Positions 19,087-28,330 of a stretch of 64,000 nucleotides of DNA are shown piece after piece. The DNA is taken from assembly GCA_003280725.1 (NCBI GenBank), contig QCED01000001.1:61900-125899 (forward strand). Direction: 5' to 3'. The position numbers and the translations under genes are program-made. Source of the stretch: Prochlorococcus sp. AG-355-M18. GTDB taxonomy: Bacteria; Cyanobacteriota; Cyanobacteriia; PCC-6307; Cyanobiaceae. The notes beneath the pieces were generated by a model. The model searched no databases and had not been told where the DNA came from. It saw only the letters and a program-made list of their open reading frames with translations. The first letter of the stretch is position 1. Each line of letters starts with the position of its first letter.

Positions 19087-19692
19087 GTGGCAAACCATTT
19101 TTCACAACTTGCAAAAAAGTCAAGAACTAATGGAGGGTCAGAAAAAATTGAAAAAGAACAAACAGGTAAGCCATCTCTAGAAATTTATAAACTTGGTGAT
19201 GATGTATTAAGACAAAATTCCAAAAGAATAACTAAGGTTGACGAATCGATTAGAAAACTTGCTAGAGAAATGCTTCAAAGCATGTATGCAGCTAAAGGAA
19301 TTGGACTTGCAGCACCACAAATTGGTATCAACAAAGAGCTTCTTGTCATAGATGTAAATTTTGAAGATTCAGCAGCAGAACCTCTAATACTAATTAATCC
19401 AGAAATTACAGACTTTGGAACAACCCTTAATTCATACGAAGAAGGCTGCTTGAGTATTCCTGGCGTCTATTTGAATGTAATAAGGCCATCAACTATAAAA
19501 CTAAAATTTAGAGACGAAATGGGCAGGCCACGTAAAATGAAAGCGGATGGACTTCTGGCAAGGTGTATTCAACACGAAATGGATCACTTAAACGGAATAT
19601 TATTTGTTGATAGAGTTACATCAAAAGATGATTTGAACAAAGAACTTATAAAGGAAGGGTTTAACGAAACAGACGTAATATCTCTTAATTAA
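19087..19692 (+). CDS. def: Peptide deformylase
   Basis: Def removes the formyl group from the initiator methionine. The 201-residue protein has all three metal-site motifs: GIGLAAPQIG, EEGCLSIPG (Cys ligand) and QHEMDHLNGILF (two His ligands and catalytic Glu). This is the type 1B form found in plants and cyanobacteria. The start codon appears to be GTG at 19087, giving a roughly 30-residue polar extension before YKLGDDVLR. The HIT gene begins 4 bases after the stop. Confidence 0.95.
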   Translation: MANHFSQLAKKSRTNGGSEKIEKEQTGKPSLEIYKLGDDVLRQNSKRITKVDESIRKLAREMLQSMYAAKGIGLAAPQIGINKELLVIDVNFEDSAAEPLILINPEITDFGTTLNSYEEGCLSIPGVYLNVIRPSTIKLKFRDEMGRPRKMKADGLLARCIQHEMDHLNGILFVDRVTSKDDLNKELIKEGFNETDVISLN

Positions 19693-19696
19693 TCTA

Positions 19697-20038
19697 ATGA
19701 CTGAAACTACAATATTTCAAAAAATAATTAATGAAGAAATACCGTGCGATAAGCTTTATGAAGATGAGTTTTGTATTGCATTTAATGATATTCAAGCACA
19801 AGCACCAATACATTTTTTAGTGATTCCCAAAAAGCCAATTATTAGTTTATTAGATTGTATTAAAGAAGATGCAAATTTATTAGGTCATTTACTTTTTGTT
19901 GGTAGCAAAATAGCTAAATCAAAAAATTTAACTAATTGGAGAACAGTAATTAATACTGGTGCAGAATCCGGACAAACAGTTTTTCATTTACATATTCATT
20001 TTTTATCTGGAAGAAAAATGAATTGGCCCCCAGGTTAA
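19697..20038 (+). CDS. HIT family protein (histidine triad nucleotide-binding, Hint type)
   Basis: At 113 residues this is a normal Hint-branch protein. It begins TIFQKIINEEIPCDKLYED and ends with the triad TVFHLHIHFLSGRKMNWPPG. Hint proteins are dimers that hydrolyse phosphoramidates such as AMP-lysine; the in vivo role in cyanobacteria is not established. It follows def directly (4-base spacer) and is likely cotranslated with it. Confidence 0.92.
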   Translation: MTETTIFQKIINEEIPCDKLYEDEFCIAFNDIQAQAPIHFLVIPKKPIISLLDCIKEDANLLGHLLFVGSKIAKSKNLTNWRTVINTGAESGQTVFHLHIHFLSGRKMNWPPG

Positions 20039-20084
20039 AACTCTCGGAAGAAAATTTTATGGGTTATAAATAAATAAAAACAAA

Positions 20085-20363
20085 ATGAATACACCAGATT
20101 CCTTAAATACAGAATCCAAAAACTTATTCAATTTAATCTTAAAAAATTGGGAAAATTTAGACGATTCACTTAAAACTAAGTTAATAAAAATTTGGAGAGT
20201 TTTAACTTATAAATGGCAATTACAAATTTTAATGAATTTGCCTTTTTTAATTTGGTGGGGACTTGATAAGTCAATTACTAAAGTTCATCAATTTGATATG
20301 TATATATTGAATTACCTTCATCTTCCTAACTGGGCACTTTCATTAATTGGCTTTGGTCAATAG
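20085..20363 (+). CDS. Small protein of unknown function with C-terminal hydrophobic segments
   Basis: The 92-residue product has a polar N-terminal half (about residues 1-40) and a hydrophobic, tryptophan-rich second half (LNLPFLIWWG-type helix at about 50-62, ending LPNWALSLIGFGQ). It may be a membrane-associated protein with one or two short segments. It lies between the HIT gene (46 bases) and an ABC transporter (43 bases) on the same strand. No family is recognised. Codon use and tight placement support a real gene. Confidence 0.65.
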   Translation: MNTPDSLNTESKNLFNLILKNWENLDDSLKTKLIKIWRVLTYKWQLQILMNLPFLIWWGLDKSITKVHQFDMYILNYLHLPNWALSLIGFGQ

Positions 20364-20406
20364 TCTTACTAAAAGATATAATTATTTTTAAAAACTAAAA
20401 TGTGTA

Positions 20407-22389
20407 ATGAATACAGCAGTTAATAATAAATCTAAAATTTTATTGCAATTACAAAAATTAAGGAGATTATCCCAACCTTTTTTCTTACCAATTGATCAAA
20501 ATAACGGGATACAATTCATTTGGCTACTATTCTCACTATTATTCTGCGTTGGAGGAATAGTTCTTGTATTACTTACAGGTCTGATCAATTTACTTCAAAA
20601 TTTTCAACCAGAATTATTAGAAAAATATTTTGGAGGTGTTGTAAGCACTCTTAATACAATTTGGTCTGGGAAATGGGGTTTAATATTCTCTGCGTTATTC
20701 GTAATAGGTTCTTCAAGTTTTTTTAGTTTTAAGCATCAACTAAAAGCAAAAAGATGGATACATTGGATTTTGTTAGGAGTAATTGTATTAATGCTTTTAG
20801 CGATTAATGGTATCAACGCCGGTATTGGTTTTATTGCACGAGATTTAACTAATGCACTAGTTCAAAAAGAACAAGATGGTTTCTATAGAATTTTAGCTAT
20901 ATACGCATCATGCTTTATTTTTGCATTACCAATAAGAGCTCTCCAAATTTTCTTCACTTTAAAATTGAGTATTATTTGGAGGGAATGGTTGTCAAAAAGT
21001 CTTATCAGCCAATATCTGACAAATAGAGCTTACTTTAAAATTAATCCAAATGATGAGCAAGCAACAGATGTTGATAACCCTGATCAGCGAATCTCTGAAG
21101 ACACAAAATCTTTTACTGAACAAAGCTTAACTTTCACTATTGGTATATTTGATGCCGTTTTGACATTTTCTCTTAATATATTGATCCTTTACACTATTAG
21201 TCAGACATTAACCTTTTCTCTATTTACATTTGCTGCAATAGCTTCTTCGCTTCTAATATATGCAGGAAAAAGATTAGTTAAAATTAATTTTGATCAACTA
21301 AGATATGAGGCTGATTTCAGATATGGCTTAGTTCACATAAGAAATAACTCCGAAGCAATTGCGTTTTATTCAGGAGAATACCCTGAAAATGTAGAAAATC
21401 AAAGAAGACTAGGCGTATTAGTAAAAAATTTCAACCTACTTATTATTTGGAAAACAATAATATTTACAATGAAAAGATCGACTAATTATGCTGGAGTATT
21501 TTTTCCATATTTAATTATGGCTGTTCCTTATTTCGCTGGAACTATTGATTACGGTAAGTTTGTTCAAGCAAATTTTGCATTTAATATGGTGGAAGGATCT
21601 CTATTTTTTATAGTTAATCAGATAGATGAACTTGCAAAATTTACTGCTGGGATTAGCAGGTTAGAAGGTTTTCAATCTGAGGTTGAGTTAATAAGTAAAG
21701 AAAAACCATCACAAAATAATATCTCTATTACTAACAAACCAGAAATACTTATTAAAAATATTGATTTGTACACTCCTGGGTCTAACAATCCCATTATTAA
21801 GGATCTGAGTATAAATATTAATAATAGTGATACTCTTTTAATCACAGGACCTTCAGGTTGTGGTAAGACCTCGCTATTACGAATGATTAGTGGTTTGTGG
21901 GAACCTGAAAAAGGATTAATCCAAAAGCCAAAAACAGGCGATTTACTTTTTATTCCGCAAAAACCATATATGATTTTGGGTTCACTGAGAGAGCAACTGT
22001 GTTATCCAACAGAAGTCAGCAAATTTAGTGACGAACACTTATTCTCTGTGCTAAAGGAAGTTAATCTAAATTCTATTCTTGCTAGATATCCAGACCTTGA
22101 TATAAAGCAAGATTGGCCGAGAATACTATCACTTGGAGAACAACAAAGATTAGCTTTTGCTCGGCTTTTACTAAATTCACCACAATTTGCGGTGCTTGAT
22201 GAAGCAACTAGTGCATTAGACATTGAAACAGAAAAATATCTATATAGTTTGTTGATAAAAAGAGAACTTTCTCTTATAAGTGTTGGACATCGTCCAACTC
22301 TAAAAGAATTCCATAATACTGTATTAGCTTTAAAGGGTAAAGGTAACTGGCAATTGATACCTACAAAAAACTATAATTTTGATAACTAA
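20407..22389 (+). CDS. ABC transporter, fused permease and ATPase, SbmA/BacA-like (ABC_membrane_2) family
   Basis: This 660-residue half-transporter has six membrane segments at about 30-400 and an ATPase domain at about 450-655. The permease carries the WREWLSKSLISQYLTNRAYF stretch of the ABCD/SbmA-like family. The ATPase shows Walker A GPSGCGKTSLL, the signature LSLGEQQRLAFAR (LSLGE replaces LSGGQ, common in this family) and Walker B FAVLDEATSALD. Relatives move vitamin B12, peptides or fatty acyl-CoA; the substrate here is unknown. It forms a dimer in the inner membrane. The hli gene follows after 9 bases. Confidence 0.88.
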   Translation: MNTAVNNKSKILLQLQKLRRLSQPFFLPIDQNNGIQFIWLLFSLLFCVGGIVLVLLTGLINLLQNFQPELLEKYFGGVVSTLNTIWSGKWGLIFSALFVIGSSSFFSFKHQLKAKRWIHWILLGVIVLMLLAINGINAGIGFIARDLTNALVQKEQDGFYRILAIYASCFIFALPIRALQIFFTLKLSIIWREWLSKSLISQYLTNRAYFKINPNDEQATDVDNPDQRISEDTKSFTEQSLTFTIGIFDAVLTFSLNILILYTISQTLTFSLFTFAAIASSLLIYAGKRLVKINFDQLRYEADFRYGLVHIRNNSEAIAFYSGEYPENVENQRRLGVLVKNFNLLIIWKTIIFTMKRSTNYAGVFFPYLIMAVPYFAGTIDYGKFVQANFAFNMVEGSLFFIVNQIDELAKFTAGISRLEGFQSEVELISKEKPSQNNISITNKPEILIKNIDLYTPGSNNPIIKDLSININNSDTLLITGPSGCGKTSLLRMISGLWEPEKGLIQKPKTGDLLFIPQKPYMILGSLREQLCYPTEVSKFSDEHLFSVLKEVNLNSILARYPDLDIKQDWPRILSLGEQQRLAFARLLLNSPQFAVLDEATSALDIETEKYLYSLLIKRELSLISVGHRPTLKEFHNTVLALKGKGNWQLIPTKNYNFDN

Positions 22390-22398
22390 AACATTTTT

Positions 22399-22650
22399 AT
22401 GAAAACTAGTAAAGAGGGAGATGAATTAGACAACATTTCTATTGATAACGATCTTAAAGAAGATAGCAAACTTACTGCTGAAGAAAATATTAATAAAATC
22501 ATTGATAATGATACAGATATTTATAAGTTTGGATGGAGCAATTATTCTGAAATAACTAATGGAAGGTTCGCTATGATCGGATTCCTAGCAATAATACTAA
22601 TTGAATTATTTAGTCAAGAATCTTTTTTAAAATGGGCAGGAATCTTATAA
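22399..22650 (+). CDS. hli: High-light-inducible protein (Hli/HLIP, one-helix chlorophyll-binding)
   Basis: The last third of this 83-residue protein is the chlorophyll a/b-binding-like helix: EITNGRFAMIGFLAIILIELF, with the ExxNGRxAMxGF motif. HLIPs bind chlorophyll and carotenoid and protect photosystem assembly under strong light. The long acidic N-terminus (about 45 residues, many D, E, N and I) is unusual compared with the short 40-70-residue phage-like HLIPs and marks a larger core-type member. The stop is directly adjacent to the stop of the convergent ycf66 gene. Confidence 0.9.
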   Translation: MKTSKEGDELDNISIDNDLKEDSKLTAEENINKIIDNDTDIYKFGWSNYSEITNGRFAMIGFLAIILIELFSQESFLKWAGIL

Positions 22651-23577
22651 TTAATCATCAAATCTAGAACTGTTATCTCTAGGTTTCTTTTTATTTGTAC
22701 CAACGCTATATCTACCATTTTGATTTTTCGAACTTGATCTAGCTGAAGAATTCACTCTACTAGTATCACGAGTTTTTCTTGCTTTATTAGCATCTTTAAA
22801 TGAAGCATCTTCTACTTGAGCTTTAGTAGTTTGCTGCCTAATAGGTGATCTTGCAGGTTTCTTTCTTAATGAAGAGGAATCATCAGGATTAGATGTATTA
22901 TCTTGTCTAGAAACTGTCCGATTCATTCTCGGTCTTGATCCTGTTTTAACATCATTGCGGGATAAATTCCGTCTTTCACCAAAGTTATTTCTTTCTGATT
23001 GGTTACTATTTCTATCTTGAGTATTCTGTCTTCTTCTGATAGGTTCATCATTTTCAAACTGATTAATTTCTCTTGTAGATTGCCTACTTCTACTTGCAGC
23101 TGAAGCAGGTATAGCTCTTGAAACATTTCTTCTACGAGATCTCCGCTCAGCAAAGTCTTCTTCATATTCATCTTCTTGAGGTTTAAATCTTCTTGATGGT
23201 CTTTCAGCTTCTTCAAACCTATCGTAATCGTCATTAAATCGACCTCTTGAATTTCTAGGTAGATCAGAAATAGGATCGTCATCAAAATAAGATGACCTTC
23301 TAGCTTGATCAGTAGCAACTCCCCTCAATCGCACACTTTCATATGCGAAAAAAACTGTAGTTCCTGCTAACAAAAACTGACCAAACTGAAGGATAGGATC
23401 TAATCTCCAGCCTTGAAAAAATAATATTCCCCCACACAAAAGTCCTATTGCTGCGAAGAAAACATCATAATCTCTTGCTAATGCAGGTTTAAAAGACCTT
23501 AAGAAATAAAGACCTCCACCACATACAGCGAGAACTATACCAACAATACTGGCCCAATTGAGACTAGCATTGACCAC
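22651..23577 (-). CDS. ycf66: Ycf66 family protein with long basic, arginine-rich tail
   Basis: The first about 90 residues match Ycf66: ASIVGIVLAVCGGGLYFLRSF, a second membrane helix and LLAGTTVFFAYESVRLRG. The remaining about 215 residues are low complexity, rich in R, S, N, D and Q with repeated RRR, SRQ and SRFDD-like elements, and probably disordered. Ycf66 is a cyanobacterial and plastid protein of uncertain role. Its position next to psbX and hli suits a thylakoid function. The arginine-rich DNA creates a long false ORF (22923-23318) in another frame. Confidence 0.88.
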   Translation of the reverse strand: MVNASLNWASIVGIVLAVCGGGLYFLRSFKPALARDYDVFFAAIGLLCGGILFFQGWRLDPILQFGQFLLAGTTVFFAYESVRLRGVATDQARRSSYFDDDPISDLPRNSRGRFNDDYDRFEEAERPSRRFKPQEDEYEEDFAERRSRRRNVSRAIPASAASRSRQSTREINQFENDEPIRRRQNTQDRNSNQSERNNFGERRNLSRNDVKTGSRPRMNRTVSRQDNTSNPDDSSSLRKKPARSPIRQQTTKAQVEDASFKDANKARKTRDTSRVNSSARSSSKNQNGRYSVGTNKKKPRDNSSRFDD

Positions 23578-23657
23578 ATTCTTTCTCCAAAATTTATTTT
23601 TTTAAAGGGTACTTAAATTACCCTATATATATAGTGTACTTAAAACTTCTGCAAAAA

Positions 23658-23843
23658 CTAGCGTCTTCCAGTAGAAGTACGATCTAGAGAATCTTTCTGA
23701 CTAACAAAAATCAAAAATGCTGTAGCTGGAATAACTATAAGTAAAGCTGCAGCAATAAAACTACCTATCATTCCAACTGCTGAATTATTTGCAACTTCAG
23801 CAGAAAAATCAGCAGCTAGTAATAAATTTGAAATTTGAAACAC
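23658..23843 (-). CDS. psbX: Photosystem II reaction centre protein X
   Basis: PsbX is a one-helix subunit of photosystem II near cytochrome b559. This 61-residue form has a single transmembrane helix ([27 protein letters not shown]) and a short basic C-terminus. The N-terminal extension [19 protein letters not shown] makes it longer than the about 40-residue freshwater form, as is common in marine picocyanobacteria. ycf66 lies 80 bases downstream on the same strand. Confidence 0.85.
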   Translation of the reverse strand: MFQISNLLLAADFSAEVANNSAVGMIGSFIAAALLIVIPATAFLIFVSQKDSLDRTSTGRR

Positions 23844-23923
23844 TTTTAAATATTAAATTCTCAACTTATAATACGAATTAAATACGTTTCGGTGGGTTAT
23901 TTATTAAGATGAATTAAATAATT

Positions 23924-24238
23924 GTGATTTCCTTGTTTGTAAACTCTCTCCAACTTTTAGATGTTAGTTTAGGAATTTCTTTATCATATCTATCTATTGT
24001 TTTTTTAATCAGATTAATTCTTACTTGGTATCCAAAAATTGATTTGAACAAAGGTTTATGGTTATTAATTTCAATACCATCAACCACTATTCTTAATTTC
24101 ACAAGAAAATTAATCCCTCCTATTGGAGGAGTTGATGTTGGACCCGTAATTTGGATTGGGATTGTAAGCTTTTTGAGAGAAATTTTAGTTGGTCAACAAG
24201 GTCTTATAAAACTTGCATTACATACACATATTTCATAA
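23924..24238 (+). CDS. YggT/Ycf19 family membrane protein
   Basis: The 104-residue protein has two hydrophobic segments separated by SYLSIVFLIRLILTWYPKIDLNKGL and a C-terminal block LIPPIGGVDVGPVIWIGIVSFLRE. The combination LRWYP-like helix plus PPxGGxDxxP is the YggT signature. In cyanobacteria YggT/Ycf19 proteins affect nucleoid distribution, thylakoid or cytochrome maturation; this member's role is not known. The first start is GTG at 23924. It converges on accC with 15 bases between stops. Confidence 0.85.
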   Translation: MISLFVNSLQLLDVSLGISLSYLSIVFLIRLILTWYPKIDLNKGLWLLISIPSTTILNFTRKLIPPIGGVDVGPVIWIGIVSFLREILVGQQGLIKLALHTHIS

Positions 24239-24253
24239 AGATTATTTTATTAT

Positions 24254-25606
24254 TCATAAGTAATTTGGCAATAATTCCTCTTCTACGTATTTGGTATGTA
24301 TATTACCTTCCTTAAATTTAGCTTTATTCAATAAGGTTAGATGAAAGTTAATTGTTGTAGGGATTCCAGTTACTGCGCATTCATTTAAAGCCCTATTCAT
24401 ACGCTTAATTGCAGTATTACGGTCTTTCCCCCATACTATTAATTTACCAATTAATGAGTCATAAAATGGAGGTATTTCATAACCCGTATAAACATGACTA
24501 TCAACCCTCACACCAGGGCCGCCAGGAGGAAGCCACCCAGTTATTTTTCCAGGTGATGGTCGAAAATTATGAGAAGGATCTTCAGCGTTGATTCTACATT
24601 CAATAGCATGACCGTTTAAATGGATATCATCTTGATTAAATTCTAAATTTGCTCCGCTCGCGATTTTAATTTGCTCAGCTATTAAATCAACTCCTGTAAC
24701 CATTTCAGTAACAGGATGTTCGACCTGAATCCTAGTATTCATTTCCATGAAATAAAAATTATTATCATCATCAACTAAAAATTCAACTGTACCAGCTCCT
24801 TCATAACCGATACTTTTTGCAGCAGCAATAGCTGCATTTCCCATTTTTTTTCTTAATTCATGGTTAATTGCTGGACTTGGAGACTCTTCCAATAATTTCT
24901 GATGTCTTCTTTGAACTGAACAATCTCTCTCTCCTAAATGAACAATATTACCCGACCTATCCGCCAAAATTTGAATTTCTACATGTCTTGGCTTCTTTAT
25001 GAATTTCTCCATATATAAACCATCATTACCAAAAGCTGCTTCTGCCTCACCCTGAGCTGCTTTAAACATTTTTTCAAGATTATCAGCGTTTTCAACCAAC
25101 CTCATACCTCTTCCACCTCCTCCAGCAGTCGCTTTTATAATTACCGGATAGCCAATATCTTCTGCTAATTTATAAGCCTCATCAATATTTGACAACAAGC
25201 CTTTACTACCAGGTACTGTTGGAACTCCTACGGCTTCCATAGTTTCTTTTGCTGTAGATTTATCTCCCATAGATCTAATAGCTTTAGGAGATGGACCAAT
25301 AAACACTATGCCGTGATCGTTACACATCTCAGCAAATTTATCATTTTCAGCAAGAAATCCATAACCGGGATGAATAGCATCAACTCCTCTCGATGTAGCA
25401 GCGGCAAGTATATTTGGAATATTTAAGTAACTCTTATTACTCAATGAGTCTCCAACGCACACCGCTTCATCAGCAAGCTGAACGTGCAATGCTTTTTTAT
25501 CTACAGTGCTAAAAACTGCAACTGTTGCAATACCTAGTTCTCTACAACTTCTGACAATTCGTAAAGCTATTTCTCCACGATTAGCAATTAAAACTTTTTC
25601 AACCAT
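24254..25606 (-). CDS. accC: Biotin carboxylase subunit of acetyl-CoA carboxylase
   Basis: AccC carboxylates biotin on AccB, the first half-reaction of fatty acid synthesis. The 450 residues show [14 protein letters not shown] at the N-terminus, the glycine-rich ATP lid [29 protein letters not shown], and the metal and catalytic block [22 protein letters not shown]. Length is normal. It is transcribed alone, divergent from tRNA-Leu, with a 259-base upstream gap. Confidence 0.96.
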   Translation of the reverse strand: MVEKVLIANRGEIALRIVRSCRELGIATVAVFSTVDKKALHVQLADEAVCVGDSLSNKSYLNIPNILAAATSRGVDAIHPGYGFLAENDKFAEMCNDHGIVFIGPSPKAIRSMGDKSTAKETMEAVGVPTVPGSKGLLSNIDEAYKLAEDIGYPVIIKATAGGGGRGMRLVENADNLEKMFKAAQGEAEAAFGNDGLYMEKFIKKPRHVEIQILADRSGNIVHLGERDCSVQRRHQKLLEESPSPAINHELRKKMGNAAIAAAKSIGYEGAGTVEFLVDDDNNFYFMEMNTRIQVEHPVTEMVTGVDLIAEQIKIASGANLEFNQDDIHLNGHAIECRINAEDPSHNFRPSPGKITGWLPPGGPGVRVDSHVYTGYEIPPFYDSLIGKLIVWGKDRNTAIKRMNRALNECAVTGIPTTINFHLTLLNKAKFKEGNIHTKYVEEELLPNYL

Positions 25607-25836
25607 TATGAAAATTAAATTGAAGAAATGAAAATGACTTAAAACAAAAAATTATTTGCCAAAGTATTTACAAAATTTTTTAGTGATCAAAGGACATTTT
25701 TACAATACAACCTAGAACGTTATATATGTATAAATATTTTTTTTATGCAATAGAAAAAGAATTCATCATATTCAAAAATTCTCGAATAGAAATACATTCT
25801 TATTTCAGGCAATCATGTATTATGTCTTTAAGGTTT

Positions 25837-25854
25837 AAGCACCCTCCGGTGCTT
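25837..25854 (+). other. Perfect hairpin just upstream of tRNA-Leu
   Basis: AAGCACC, a CTCC loop, then GGTGCTT form a perfect 7-bp stem that can be extended by AT and GT pairs (GGTTT opposite AAACC with a bulge). It ends 11 bases before the tRNA. No T-run follows on either strand, so it is not a standard terminator. It could be a processing or attenuation structure of the tRNA precursor. The 259-base gap before it otherwise shows only AT-rich DNA and the expected promoters. Confidence 0.45.
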
Positions 25855-25865
25855 GAAAACCCTTT

Positions 25866-25947
25866 GCGGACGTGGCGGAATTGGTAGACGCGCACGTCTA
25901 AGGAGCGTGTGGCTTAGGCCTTGCGAGTTCAAGTCTCGCCGTCCGCA
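25866..25947 (+). tRNA. tRNA-Leu, anticodon AAG
   Basis: The acceptor arms GCGGACG and CGTCCGC pair perfectly. A D-arm with GGCGGAATTGGTAGACGC, a long class II variable arm and the T-arm GCGAGTTCAAGTCTCGC are present. The anticodon stem is CACGT/GCGTG (one TG pair) with the loop CTAAGGA, so positions 34-36 read AAG for leucine CUN codons. The discriminator base is A and no CCA is encoded. An unmodified A at position 34 would be uncommon in bacteria outside tRNA-Arg. Confidence 0.93.
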
Positions 25948-25972
25948 TTTAATGTATTCTTGTTGAACTGCA

Positions 25973-27238
25973 ATGAAAAAAAAATCAGTTGCAGTAGTTA
26001 TAGTTTCTAATGGTCCTGGCGAATTAGCTACATGGGTAAGTCCTGTAGTGGATGAGCTTAACAAAATTAAAAAATCTCTAAATGATGACGATAAACTCGA
26101 TTTCACTCTTAGGTTAGTCCTTGTTCCTTGCCCAAATGCTACTGGGAAAGAATTTACAGTTGCAAATTCATGGAATAAATTCGAATTAATTACAAAATCC
26201 AAAAGTTTTTGGAAATTATTACTAAAGCCACGTTCCTTAGCGAATTGGCCTAAAAAAGGGGTAGTTATTTTCCTTGGTGGAGATCAATTTTGGAGCATTT
26301 TACTAGCTAAAAGATTAGGTTATTTAAATATCACATATGCTGAATGGATTGCGCGATGGCCACAATGGACAAACGAAATAGCTGCTATGAATGGAAAAGT
26401 AAAAGAGTTAATTCCTAAAAGATATAAATATAAATGTCAAATAATTGGCGATTTGATAGCAGATATCAAACTTAATAGTGAAATATCATTAAAAAATAAA
26501 GAAAACCACTTTATTGCATTGTTGCCTGGTTCTAAAAAAGCAAAGCTATCTGTTGGAATCCCTTTCTTCTTAGAAATTGCAGATCATATAGCTGAAGAAA
26601 ATAAAAATATAAATCTTATAATTCCTATTGCCCCAACTACTGATAAAAATGAATATTTATTTTTTCAAAGCGAGAGAAATCCAATTACAAAATATTATTC
26701 ATCAAAAATCAAAAAAATTAAAAATATTAAACACTCCAGTTTTGATTATGTAATTGAAACATCAAACAATACAAAAATTTATCTAATTAAGAAACATCCT
26801 TGCTATGAAATATTAAAAGAGTGTGATCTTGCGATTACAACTGTAGGAGCAAATACTGCAGAATTAGCATCCATTGCTCTCCCAATGGTAGTTGTCCTCC
26901 CAACTCAACATTTAAATATGATGAACGCCTGGGATGGTATTTTTGGAGTAGTTGGGAAAGTTTCATTCATAAATAGATTCCTAACTTTTATAGTTAAATA
27001 TTTTTATTTTAAAAAAAAGAAATTTTTTGCTTGGCCAAATATTAAAGCTAAAAAAATGATTGTCCCTGAAAGGATAGGAAATATTTCACCTAAAAAAATT
27101 GCAAAAGAAGTATTATTTCTTTTAAAAAATAAGAATCAACTAAAAAGAATTAGAGAAAATTTATATAAAGAAAGAGGCAATAGAGGTGCTGCAGAAAAAC
27201 TTGCGTATATGATTGTTAAATCAATAAAAAAACTTTGA
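25973..27238 (+). CDS. Lipid-A-disaccharide synthase-related glycosyltransferase-like protein
   Basis: This 421-residue protein resembles LpxB (GT19) over its length. It starts VAVVIVSNGPGELATWVSPV, close to the family's SGEASGD region, has LLPGSKKAKLSVGIPFFLEIAD in the middle and a C-terminal donor-binding block CDLAITTVGANTAELASIALPMVVVLPTQHLN. It is a paralogue rather than canonical LpxB: the first glycine-rich motif differs, and cyanobacteria with this protein are often annotated only as LpxB-like. The acceptor is unknown. It starts 25 bases after the tRNA and ends 3 bases from the convergent PRC-barrel gene. Confidence 0.8.
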   Translation: MKKKSVAVVIVSNGPGELATWVSPVVDELNKIKKSLNDDDKLDFTLRLVLVPCPNATGKEFTVANSWNKFELITKSKSFWKLLLKPRSLANWPKKGVVIFLGGDQFWSILLAKRLGYLNITYAEWIARWPQWTNEIAAMNGKVKELIPKRYKYKCQIIGDLIADIKLNSEISLKNKENHFIALLPGSKKAKLSVGIPFFLEIADHIAEENKNINLIIPIAPTTDKNEYLFFQSERNPITKYYSSKIKKIKNIKHSSFDYVIETSNNTKIYLIKKHPCYEILKECDLAITTVGANTAELASIALPMVVVLPTQHLNMMNAWDGIFGVVGKVSFINRFLTFIVKYFYFKKKKFFAWPNIKAKKMIVPERIGNISPKKIAKEVLFLLKNKNQLKRIRENLYKERGNRGAAEKLAYMIVKSIKKL

Positions 27239-27241
27239 CAA

Positions 27242-28285
27242 TTACCAGGGATCTTCAATTTCAAGATTTTCTGATTCTTTATTATCTTTAACCATGTTTT
27301 GTACATCCAATGGTTCAATATCTAAAGTTTCTGATGCATTTTGAATTGGTCTTTTAGAAGCTAAATTAGTCTTTGATGATTTCTTTTGCTGATAATTAAT
27401 ATTCTTCCCTTCATCTATTTGATCAACACTATTTTGATTCTCAATCTCATCAGAATAATCATTCTCCATATATAGCTTTTTTCTGTTATTTATTTCTTCT
27501 GCAGAATCCTTTATTTCAACATATTCAAGTTCATCATCATAATCTTCTTCATAATCATCTTGTTCAACAACTTCTTCATATTCTTGAACCAAATTGTTTT
27601 CTTGCTCTGATTCAGAACCAGAGAGTAACTGATTCTCCACTGGCACAAGATTTGCTGAATATCCATTTACTTCTCTTTCATCCCATGACGAACCTCCTAC
27701 TCCCAGTTTTTCAAGTAGTCCACTACTTAATTGGTTCAATTTCTCTTCAGCACCCTCATAAACAATAATCCGATCCGTGCCACTACTAACAATTTCCTCA
27801 ACAGGAATTTCCCACGTACTTAAAACTCCCTCACCTAAAAGTGGTACCCCGACTGCACCCATTACAAGAGAAATCAAATCCCCAGTCTCGATATCAAACG
27901 AAAATCCAAGAACTCTTCCTAAAAGTTGTCCAGATTCTGTAATCACCTGACAATTAATTACCTTTCCATATCTTTCCGGAGAAAAGCTTTCATTCAAAGA
28001 ATCTAAAGAGTCAACTAATATAACATCTCCAACTTGCTTTATACTTTCTAGGGGCATCCATTTTGGCAACCCTGGTAAAAATCTTGTAAGTGGATTATCT
28101 CTTAGTCCCAAAGCGACCACTTCTCTTCTATCAATATCAACAACAACTTCTCCAACTACGCCTAGACGCCTTCCAGTATCTGTAGTTATAACTTGTGTAC
28201 CCATCAATTCTGATCTTAACCATAAACGTTCGCTAGGAACAGGATTAGCGCTATTCATATTTGCAGATGTGTTAGACAAACTCAT
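27242..28285 (-). CDS. PRC-barrel domain protein with long acidic tail
   Basis: Two PRC-barrel-like units are visible: RSELMGTQVITTDTGRRLGVVGEVVVD at about 24-50 and CQVITESGQLLGRVLGFSFDIETGDLISLVM at about 112-142. The C-terminal half (about 225-347) is highly acidic and low complexity (EYEEVVEQDDYEEDYDDE), probably disordered. PRC barrels in photosynthetic organisms range from reaction-centre subunit H to RimM; this one resembles cyanobacterial stand-alone members of unknown role. It lies 45 bases downstream of smc on the same strand. Confidence 0.82.
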   Translation of the reverse strand: MSLSNTSANMNSANPVPSERLWLRSELMGTQVITTDTGRRLGVVGEVVVDIDRREVVALGLRDNPLTRFLPGLPKWMPLESIKQVGDVILVDSLDSLNESFSPERYGKVINCQVITESGQLLGRVLGFSFDIETGDLISLVMGAVGVPLLGEGVLSTWEIPVEEIVSSGTDRIIVYEGAEEKLNQLSSGLLEKLGVGGSSWDEREVNGYSANLVPVENQLLSGSESEQENNLVQEYEEVVEQDDYEEDYDDELEYVEIKDSAEEINNRKKLYMENDYSDEIENQNSVDQIDEGKNINYQQKKSSKTNLASKRPIQNASETLDIEPLDVQNMVKDNKESENLEIEDPW

Positions 28286-28330
28286 AGATACCTTTTTCTC
28301 ATTCTGACGTATAAATTTAAAAAAGTGTGT

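Noticed and set aside
22923-23318. 131-codon minus-strand ORF
   Set aside because: It is a different frame of the arginine-rich ycf66 tail. Its repetitive leucine/glutamate/lysine composition comes from the AGA-rich DNA.
25828-26202. 124-codon minus-strand ORF
   Set aside because: It crosses the tRNA-Leu gene and the start of the LpxB-like gene in antisense.
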